NCBI RefSeq assembly: GCF_007997015.1
Contig: NZ_VOSM01000001.1
Span: 372,001-436,000 of the forward strand
Source of the DNA: Lujinxingia vulgaris
GTDB lineage: Bacteria; Myxococcota_A; Bradymonadia; Bradymonadales; Bradymonadaceae
Direction: 5' to 3'
DNA length: 64,000 nt
Shown here: positions 52,779-59,080 of the stretch, in pieces
Position numbering within the stretch: position 1 is the first letter of the stretch
How the letters are laid out: each line of letters opens with the position of its first letter
Position numbers and translations under genes: made by a program
Notes under the pieces: generated by a model
What the model was told of the DNA's origin: nothing
Databases searched by the model: none
The model's input: only the letters and a program-made list of their open reading frames with translations

Positions 52779-55580
52779 ATGAGTAAGTCGGTAACACAAC
52801 TTTGGGCGTTGCTCGGCGTCGCTCTCATCGCGCTGATGGTTTCAGCGTGCGGAGACAGCGACGTATGTGTGAGCAACGATGAATGCGGCGCCGGACAGGC
52901 CTGCTTTGATGGCGAGTGCATTCTGCAGGTGGTGGACTGCTACGACGACCTGGATTGCGGTGAGAGCTACCAGCAGTGCCTCGCCGGTCAGTGTGTCAAC
53001 AACACCAGCTGTGACGTGACCGCCGACTGCGCCCCCGGTCAGGCCTGCGACTCCGCCGGCGCCTGTGTGGAACGCCAGTGCTCGCGCAGCAGCGACTGCC
53101 CCGGCAGCTACCTCTGTGACGAAGGCATCTGCACCACCACCCCGCGCCAGTGCCGCAACGTCGGCGAAGAGTGCGTGCCCGGTGAGCCGACCCGCTCTGG
53201 TTTTGCGTGTGAAGACCTCGGCGACGGACCGACCTGCTACGAGACCTGCACCGAGTACCGCGTCTGCGGTGCCAACGGTAGCGCAACCTCCGCGTTTGAC
53301 TGCGGCGGTGGCCAGGCGTGTGTGACCGCCACCGAACTGCAGAACCGCCCGGTTTGCCGTCCCTCGCAGTGCGCTGGCATCGCCACCGCAGAAGAAGACT
53401 GCGCCGAGATCGTTGCTGCCAATCCGGAGCTTTTCGCCGCCGGCGTCAACTGCGGCATGCAGAATGGCGTTCGCACCTGCCTTCCGGCCGGTGGCGGCGA
53501 CGAGAACGACGCCTGCACCGACGCCAGCGATTGCTCCGAAGGGCTTGTGTGCGTGACCGGTATCGATGCGCTCGTGGACCCCAACTCGAACACCAGCGCG
53601 TCTTTCGTCGACGGCTTCTGCGCGCGTCCCTGCTCCGAAGACGGGCAGTGCGGCGGCGAGCAGGCCTGCATCGGTGAGACCAGCGGCGCGGTGATGGGCA
53701 GCGGCTTCTGCGGCGATCGCTGTGACCCCTTCGCGCACACTGGCAACCAGTGTGGCGAAGCTCTGGCCTGCGCCCCGGTCGACGGCGTCGACGGCCTCTG
53801 CGGTCGTGAAAGCGACAACGAGCTTGAACTCTATGAGAGCTGCTCCGGCAGCGACTCGTGCCCTGATAGCTCGGCCTGCATCCAGATTGAGCAAGGCGTG
53901 CGCAAGTGCCTGCCGCTGTGTGACCCGACCCTGCGCACCACCGCGCAGCGCGACGCTACCTGCCCCTCGGCCGACACCAGCGCGTACATTCAGGTCGCGC
54001 ACTTCGGCGCCGATCTTCCCGCTGTGGACATCGCTGTTGATGGCGAGCCCACCATCGAAGGCCTGGCCTTCGGTAGCATCGCTGGCGAAGACACCTTCCT
54101 TTCGCTTCCCTCCGGCGAACGTCAGATCACCGTGACGAGCGCCGGCGCAAGCCCCACGGTGCTCTACGATGAGACCCTCACCCTGGAAAGCGGTGCCGCG
54201 CTGCTGATCGGCGCGGTTGCAGATTCGACCGCCACCAACGGTCTCGCGGTGCTGGTCTCGGAGCTGACGCGTGGCGAAGAAGTTGCCGCTGCTGAAGCCC
54301 GCGTGCGTCTCGTGCACGGTATCAACCTTCCGTCGGCCGTGGACGTGGTCTTCGCCGAAGCCGGCGCGGATGTGAGCGAAGCGGCCAACCGTATCTACGC
54401 TCTTGAAAATGCGCTCTTCGGCGATGTCGGCAGCTACATGAACCTGGCCGAAGGTGATTACGACGTCTACGTCTTTGATCCCGGCGCCTTTGATTCGGAA
54501 GACGCCCTCGCCACGCTGAGCTTCACCGCTACCGGTGGCGCGATCAGCACCGAGTTCATCATCGACGAGAACGCTCCGACCCTTATCGGCGCGGCGTACG
54601 ACTCGGCTCCGATGGGTCGCGTGCTGGGCGGTACCTGCATCAACCTCTCGCAGGGTGCCGCTCAGATCGGTCTGGGCTTCTGCCTTGAGTCCTGCGCCAA
54701 CTCCGACCAGTGGGGCGTGGGTGCCTGCAGTGGCGAGAATGATCGCTGCAACGACTTCGGCGACGGCACGGGCATCTGCCTGGGCTCCGGTGGTACGGCC
54801 ATCGGCGAGACCTGCGAAGACGACAGCGACTGCGTCGACGGTGCCCACTGCGACATGAACGGCACCGGCGAAGGCGTCTGCCGCTCCTACTGCCAGCCCG
54901 AAGAGCAGACCAACGACGCGCTCGCCTGCGGCAGCGGCGAGATCTGCGTGGCGTCTGCGGGCACCGATAACTTCGGTAAGTGCCGCATCGCCTGCAACCC
55001 GGGTCCGGACAGCACCGACCCGAACTGCCCGGCCGACCAGAAGGGCTGCTTCGGCCCCGAAGGTCAGAGCTTCTGCCAGCCCTCCGGTGATCTCACCGAA
55101 GGCGCGAGCTGCGGTAACCCCGAGACGCAGAACTGCCAGCCGGGCCTTGTCTGTGCCCGCCAGGCCAACACCCTGGGCGGCTTCCTGCAGAGCCCCTTCA
55201 CCGCGCCCGAGTCGCTCGGTGCCCCGGGTGGTACCTGCACCCAGGTCTGTGAGCCCTTCAAGGCGGAGAGTGGTTGCCCCGACGGGTTCGCCTGCTCGCC
55301 GATCACCCCCGATGGCGCCAGCGTGACCCTGGGTCACTGCGTGGAGCGCACCGCGGCTCCGATTCGCTCGCTTGAGTCCTGCGATCTGGCCGACACCGGT
55401 AAGATGTGCGATGAGAACTCCTTCTGTATCGAAGAAGCGCTCAACGCCTGCGCCGAGCCTCAGGCCATCTGCGTGCAGCTCTGCGACTTCTTCGGCGGTG
55501 GCGGCTGCACCGACGGCACCGTCTGTGAGGCCTGGTCCGATGATGGACCTCTCTTCGGCCTCTACGGCATCTGCCGCTAA
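52779..55580 (+). CDS. Large Cys-rich lipoprotein with a central DUF4397 domain
   Basis: This protein has 933 residues. The start has GGAGG; the lipobox is LMVSAC (Cys24). Residues 28-400 contain repeated Cys modules of the form CVSNDECGAGQACFDGEC, CDVTADCAPGQACDSAGAC and CSRSSDCPGSYLCDEGIC, stabilised by disulphides. Residues about 400-610 form a Cys-free DUF4397-like beta domain in two halves (IQVAHFGADLPAVDIAVDG and VRLVHGINLPSAVDVVF). Cys modules then resume to the end. The order Cys-array, DUF4397, Cys-array is a common Myxococcota surface-protein layout. It probably has an adhesive or ligand-binding role; no enzyme motif is seen. A double hairpin terminator follows. Confidence 0.9.
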   Translation: MSKSVTQLWALLGVALIALMVSACGDSDVCVSNDECGAGQACFDGECILQVVDCYDDLDCGESYQQCLAGQCVNNTSCDVTADCAPGQACDSAGACVERQCSRSSDCPGSYLCDEGICTTTPRQCRNVGEECVPGEPTRSGFACEDLGDGPTCYETCTEYRVCGANGSATSAFDCGGGQACVTATELQNRPVCRPSQCAGIATAEEDCAEIVAANPELFAAGVNCGMQNGVRTCLPAGGGDENDACTDASDCSEGLVCVTGIDALVDPNSNTSASFVDGFCARPCSEDGQCGGEQACIGETSGAVMGSGFCGDRCDPFAHTGNQCGEALACAPVDGVDGLCGRESDNELELYESCSGSDSCPDSSACIQIEQGVRKCLPLCDPTLRTTAQRDATCPSADTSAYIQVAHFGADLPAVDIAVDGEPTIEGLAFGSIAGEDTFLSLPSGERQITVTSAGASPTVLYDETLTLESGAALLIGAVADSTATNGLAVLVSELTRGEEVAAAEARVRLVHGINLPSAVDVVFAEAGADVSEAANRIYALENALFGDVGSYMNLAEGDYDVYVFDPGAFDSEDALATLSFTATGGAISTEFIIDENAPTLIGAAYDSAPMGRVLGGTCINLSQGAAQIGLGFCLESCANSDQWGVGACSGENDRCNDFGDGTGICLGSGGTAIGETCEDDSDCVDGAHCDMNGTGEGVCRSYCQPEEQTNDALACGSGEICVASAGTDNFGKCRIACNPGPDSTDPNCPADQKGCFGPEGQSFCQPSGDLTEGASCGNPETQNCQPGLVCARQANTLGGFLQSPFTAPESLGAPGGTCTQVCEPFKAESGCPDGFACSPITPDGASVTLGHCVERTAAPIRSLESCDLADTGKMCDENSFCIEEALNACAEPQAICVQLCDFFGGGGCTDGTVCEAWSDDGPLFGLYGICR

Positions 55581-55633
55581 GCTGACATGACCCCCCGGGC
55601 GATGACGCCCGGGAGTCAGGTGGTTTTAAAAAG

Positions 55634-55665
55634 AACCGCGGGCTTCGGCCCGCGGTTTTTTTTGT
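55634..55665 (+). terminator. Rho-independent terminator
   Basis: The stem AACCGCGGGC and GCCCGCGGTT with a TTCG tetraloop is followed by a T run. It ends the large Cys-rich lipoprotein transcript. Confidence 0.93.
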
Positions 55666-55976
55666 TCGGTCTCTGTCTGTGTGTCCGGCGACGCTTTTCG
55701 ACGCCTCGGGCGTTCAATACGCGCGGTGAGACGAGTCACGAATTCGCCGGCTGCGTGGCTCGATGCTCGCACGCGATGCGTGCAAAGTCCGCGCTCGAAG
55801 GAGGTTCTTCGAGGAGGCTCTCAACCCTTACGCCGGGCGATCGCGCAAAGGGCTGTGAGGTGCTCTTAAAAGGCCATATCGGAGCCTCAACGGCGACGTG
55901 CTGGCATGCGCGAGGTGGCGAGAACTGGCCCTGAGACGAGGTTTGCGATCGTGTGCAGGATTTTTGATAGAACCTG

Positions 55977-56005
55977 TTGACAGGGTAGGGGGGCGGTGTT
56001 AATTA
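55977..56005 (+). promoter_or_regulatory. Sigma-70-type promoter of tRNA-Gln
   Basis: A consensus -35 TTGACA at 55977-55982, a 17-base spacer and -10 TAATTA at 56000-56005 lie 65 bases upstream of the tRNA. This is the best promoter in the window. Confidence 0.75.
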
Positions 56006-56070
56006 AGCTGCCCACCGGGTCGGAGGAACATTCCCGACAGCGGTAGCGGCGGCGAAGTTAGCCAACGCAC

Positions 56071-56142
56071 TGGGGTGTAGCCAAGTGGTAAGGCACCTGG
56101 TTTTGGTCCAGGCATTCCTAGGTTCGAATCCTAGCACCCCAG
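56071..56142 (+). tRNA. tRNA-Gln(TTG)
   Basis: This 72-base tRNA has acceptor TGGGGTG / CACCCCA, discriminator G, D stem GCC/GGC, anticodon arm CCTGG-TTTTGGT-CCAGG with anticodon TTG (codon CAA) and T arm CTAGG-TTCGAAT-CCTAG. The weak U1-A72 pair is a known identity feature of tRNA-Gln. CCA is not encoded. Confidence 0.96.
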
Positions 56143-56208
56143 CTTCAAGCCAGCTCAGCGCGACGCTTTGAAAGCGCGCAACGACAACGAGCTGACGAGA
56201 ACGACAAT

Positions 56209-56258
56209 CGCGCTGGGCCTCTCTGGCGAGTACGAATGAGAGGTCAGCGCGTTTTTTT
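56209..56258 (+). terminator. Terminator of tRNA-Gln
   Basis: An interrupted stem (CGCGCTG + CCTCTC with GAGAGG + CAGCGCG) is followed by seven T. It lies 67 bases after the tRNA and before the L25 gene. Confidence 0.8.
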
Positions 56259-56358
56259 CGGAACGCGGGCGGCATCACAGGCCGACTACGCATCAATCGC
56301 GCCCTCGCGCTGGTAAGCAAGTTAAGCCAGCACGTCCAGGGGACCATTGGAGGATGTC

Positions 56359-56982
56359 ATGGCTTCGAAGAATAAACCTACCCTGAACGCGACGGTTCGC
56401 GCCGAGTCCGGGAAGGGCGTCGCGCGCAAACTGCGCGCGCAAGGCTTGATCCCGGCCATCTGCTACGGGACGAACACCGAGAACATCTCGCTGGCGATGG
56501 ACCCGGCGGAGTTCGATAAGATCATGGACACCAAGCGTCAGATCAACTCGGTGTTCAACATCGCGCTCGACAACGGCACCACCGTTGAGAGCGTGATGCT
56601 TCGCGACTATCAGTTCGACCCGATCCGTCGCGTGGTCATTCACGCCGACCTGGTCGTCGTCGACATGGACAAGCCCGTGCAGGTCAGCGTGCCGATCGAA
56701 CCGACCGGCCGCGCCAAGGGTGTTCGTATGGGTGGTCGCCTTCGCGTCATCCAGCCGGTGGTCAAGATCGCCGCGCGTCCCGACGATATCCCCGAGGAGA
56801 TCGTGGTCGACGTCACCGAGCTTGCTCCCGACGGCGCCATCATGGCCAGCGAGCTGACCTACCCCGAAGGGGTTGAGCCGGCGTACAAGATGGACTACGC
56901 GCTGCTGCGTATCCAGATGCCGCGCAAGAAGGTCACCAAAGAAGAAGACGCCAAGGCGAAGAAGGCCAAGAAGGCCGGCTGA
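56359..56982 (+). CDS. rplY: 50S ribosomal protein L25 (CTC/TL5 type)
   Basis: This protein binds 5S rRNA in the large subunit. The ATG at 56359 follows GGAGGATG. The 207-residue length is that of the two-domain CTC/TL5 type: the N-terminal L25 domain (TVRAESGKGVARKLRAQGLIPAICYG) and the C-terminal TL5 domain (VQVSVPIEPTGRAKGVRMGG). A lysine-rich tail ends the protein. Its own terminator lies before pth, although L25-Pth order is common in bacteria and the two are often linked. Confidence 0.96.
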   Translation: MASKNKPTLNATVRAESGKGVARKLRAQGLIPAICYGTNTENISLAMDPAEFDKIMDTKRQINSVFNIALDNGTTVESVMLRDYQFDPIRRVVIHADLVVVDMDKPVQVSVPIEPTGRAKGVRMGGRLRVIQPVVKIAARPDDIPEEIVVDVTELAPDGAIMASELTYPEGVEPAYKMDYALLRIQMPRKKVTKEEDAKAKKAKKAG

Positions 56983-57012
56983 GCTTAAGCGCAGGTTGTG
57001 TACGACCTTTGA

Positions 57013-57045
57013 AAGACCGAGAGCCTTTGCTGCTCTCGGTCTTTT
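57013..57045 (+). terminator. Rho-independent terminator after the L25 gene
   Basis: The stem AAGACCGAGAGC and GCTCTCGGTCTT is followed by TTTTG. It lies 30 bases after the L25 stop. Confidence 0.88.
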
Positions 57046-57114
57046 GAGTTTTTGAGCAGGAGTTTTCAGGTGTTCGAGTGGATTCGCCGGCTTCTGGCTC
57101 CGAAGGAGGATGGG

Positions 57115-57681
57115 GTGAGTCGAACGCTGATCGTGGGCCTGGGCAATCCGGGGCCAAAGTATGAGGGGACCCGCCACAACATCGGCTTTGCCGCGGTGGA
57201 TGCCCTGGCGCAGCGCTACCGGATGACCGTGACGCAGTCGAAGTTTCACGGGGTCTACACCACCGGCATCATCGCCGGTCATGATGTGGCGCTCTTAAAG
57301 CCGCTGACCTTCATGAACCTCTCCGGCAAGTCGGTGGCCCCGGCGATGAACTTCTTCAACGTGACCCCCGATCGCCTCATCGTGCTGCACGACGAGCTCG
57401 ATGTGGAGCTGGGGCAGATGAAGATCAAAGAAGGCGGCGGCCACGGCGGCCATAATGGCCTGCGCGACATCGTAGCCAAGACGGGCACCCGCGAGTTTAT
57501 TCGCCTGCGTTTAGGGATCGGTCGCCCCGAGCACGGCGACGTGACCAACCACGTGCTGGGGCGCTTTCGCCCGGATGAGACCGTGGCCGTCGATCGCCTG
57601 CTCGAAGATGCCTGCGATGCGGTCGAGATGGTGCTTGGCGAGGGCGTCGCCCCCGCCCAGAACCGTTTTCACGGGCGTTAA
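57115..57681 (+). CDS. pth: Peptidyl-tRNA hydrolase
   Basis: This essential enzyme (EC 3.1.1.29) recycles peptidyl-tRNA released from stalled ribosomes. I chose the GTG at 57115, which has AAGGAGGA at 57103-57110 and places LIVGLGNPGPKYEGTRHN at the very N-terminus as in all family members, giving 188 residues. A second GTG at 57070, with AGGAG seven bases ahead, would add 15 residues. The catalytic His is in TRHNIGF; LKPLTFMNLSG, HDELDVELG and GGHGGHNGLRDI are the other signature blocks. Confidence 0.96.
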   Translation: MSRTLIVGLGNPGPKYEGTRHNIGFAAVDALAQRYRMTVTQSKFHGVYTTGIIAGHDVALLKPLTFMNLSGKSVAPAMNFFNVTPDRLIVLHDELDVELGQMKIKEGGGHGGHNGLRDIVAKTGTREFIRLRLGIGRPEHGDVTNHVLGRFRPDETVAVDRLLEDACDAVEMVLGEGVAPAQNRFHGR

Positions 57682-57795
57682 GTCGGTCGCTGGTAATTTC
57701 CGCTGGAAAATCTGCGCGAGCAGGTGTATGGGTTCCCCCCCCTTGATGGGTGTCTGGCGACGACGCGCCAACAGGCACCACCCTGGAGTGTGATG

Positions 57796-58005
57796 ATGAC
57801 GATTGCTGCTACCATCCGCCGCGCCTGCGCGGCCCTTCTCAGCCTGATGGTGATTGTGGCCGCCGCCCCGGCGATGGCCCACCATACCGGCGACGATGAA
57901 GGTGGCGACGAGATCGCCCATCACACCGACGACGATGGGGAAGCAGAAGTAGACGCGCGGCTTGCGCACCACACCGATGATGATGGTGAGGCCGAAGCCG
58001 CCTGA
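57796..58005 (+). CDS. Small exported peptide with His/Asp repeats
   Basis: This 69-residue protein (ATG at 57796, with a second ATG three bases earlier; GGAG just ahead) has a signal peptide (RRACAALLSLMVIVAAAPAMA) and a mature part of about 42 residues. The mature part carries three copies of HHT-[GD]DD: HHTGDDEGGDEI, HHTDDDGEAEVDARL and HHTDDDGEAEAA. Two His followed by an acidic cluster suit metal binding (Zn, Ni, Cu or Ca), which is inference. It lies between pth and the S6 gene, in the gap where other bacteria usually have nothing. I recognise no family. The frame is real by signal sequence and SD site, but the protein could be lineage-specific. Confidence 0.72.
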   Translation: MTIAATIRRACAALLSLMVIVAAAPAMAHHTGDDEGGDEIAHHTDDDGEAEVDARLAHHTDDDGEAEAA

Positions 58006-58105
58006 ACGATGGTGTTCAACAGGATTGCGCCGCACCTCGCAAGAGGCCGGCACGAACCTCGCTCCGCCGCATGTTGAGGCGGGGCTTTACCCGAGAGGTT
58101 ATTTC

Positions 58106-58507
58106 ATGGCTGTAGAGAGACTACGCGAATACGAGACGATCTACATCGTGCGTCCCGACGCCGGCGAAGAGGAGTTCGCCCGGCTTCGTGAGCGCGTTGA
58201 AGGGATCATTGAGAACGAAGGCGGCCACCTGCTTAAGTTCGACGACTGGGGCCAGCGCAAGCTCGCCTACGAGATTCACGACAAGTCGGAATCCCGTCGT
58301 TTTGAGCGCGGCAACTACCAGTACTACCGCTACCTGGTCGGCGGAAACACGGTTGCGGAGATCGAGCGCAACCTGCAGCTGATCGACTCGGTGTTGAAGT
58401 TTTTGACCGTCAAGCTGGAAGACGATCTCATCGCTGAGGAGCGCCTGGCGCGCCCCGAAGAAGAAGAGATCGAAGAGGTCATCCCGGCTCAGGACGACGA
58501 CGAATAG
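58106..58507 (+). CDS. rpsF: 30S ribosomal protein S6
   Basis: This is a small-subunit protein of the central platform. The ATG at 58106 has GAGAGGT ahead. The 133-residue product begins LREYETIYIVRPDAGEEE, continues GGHLLKFDDWGQRKLAYEI and has an acidic C-terminal tail, which is common in S6. It is followed nine bases later by the L9 gene; the usual S18 gene and the single-strand binding protein gene are not between them. Confidence 0.97.
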   Translation: MAVERLREYETIYIVRPDAGEEEFARLRERVEGIIENEGGHLLKFDDWGQRKLAYEIHDKSESRRFERGNYQYYRYLVGGNTVAEIERNLQLIDSVLKFLTVKLEDDLIAEERLARPEEEEIEEVIPAQDDDE

Positions 58508-58516
58508 GAGGCTGTG

Positions 58517-58960
58517 ATGGAAGTCATTCTGACCGAAGATGTGCCCAATCTCGGCGAGATGGGCGAGATCGTGAAGGTTGCTCCGGGCTACGGCCGGAAC
58601 TTCCTTATCCCCAAAGGTCTGGCGCTGCCGGCCAGCGCCAACGAAAAGAAGGCGCTTGAGCACAAGAAGCGCCAGATCGAGCTCCGCAAGGAGCGCGAGC
58701 GCGAAGCGGCTCTGGGCATTCAGTCCAAGCTCGACGGCGTGCGTGTCACCATCGCCAAGCGCGTCGCCGAAGGCGACTCGCTCTACGGCTCGGTGACCCC
58801 GCGTGAGATCGCCGACGTGCTCAAGCAGGAAGGCTTCGAGGTGGAGCACCGCTTCATCGAAGTCGGCCGCGGCATCGACGAGCTGGGCATCTACAAGGTG
58901 CCGGTCAAGCTCGCCAGCGGTGTCTACGCCCACATCATCCTGTGGATTGTGGCGATGTGA
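58517..58960 (+). CDS. rplI: 50S ribosomal protein L9
   Basis: This large-subunit protein binds 23S rRNA domain V and spans out from the L1 stalk. The ATG at 58517 follows AGGAGG; a GTG one codon earlier is not needed. The 147-residue product has the N-terminal motif MEVILTEDVPNLGEMGEIV and GYGRNFLIPKGLA, a long charged helix, and the C-terminal domain ending in GIYKVPVKLASGVYA. It is co-transcribed with the S6 gene and ends at a terminator. Confidence 0.97.
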   Translation: MEVILTEDVPNLGEMGEIVKVAPGYGRNFLIPKGLALPASANEKKALEHKKRQIELRKEREREAALGIQSKLDGVRVTIAKRVAEGDSLYGSVTPREIADVLKQEGFEVEHRFIEVGRGIDELGIYKVPVKLASGVYAHIILWIVAM

Positions 58961-58990
58961 GTTGGCTTTGCCTGCGGGCATAAGCGATAA

Positions 58991-59027
58991 AGAGCCCACG
59001 ATGAGCGCATCGTGGGCTCTTTTTTTG
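58991..59027 (+). terminator. Rho-independent terminator after S6-L9
   Basis: The stem AGAGCCCACGATG and CATCGTGGGCTCT with an AGCG loop runs into eight T. Confidence 0.95.
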
Positions 59028-59080
59028 TTCGTTTTTGAGGTGGCGCCGCCTCCGTACCATCAAGGCGCATCAGGAGAGAG

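Larger units (their letters stand above)
55581..56070. other. Intergenic region before tRNA-Gln
   Basis: It starts with two terminator hairpins (55594-55613, without U tract, and 55634-55665). From 55670 to 55970 I see no gene with a plausible start and no named element. The tRNA promoter is at 55977-56005. Confidence 0.5.

Noticed and set aside
52842-55337. 831-codon minus-strand frame opposite the Cys-rich lipoprotein
   Set aside because: Its Ala/Gly/Val/Arg composition is typical of antisense frames of Cys/Asp-rich GC-rich genes; no start signal.
53000-55500. Cys-rich repeats as a metallothionein or lantibiotic-like peptide
   Set aside because: They are part of a 933-residue lipoprotein with disulphide-type spacing, not a small peptide.
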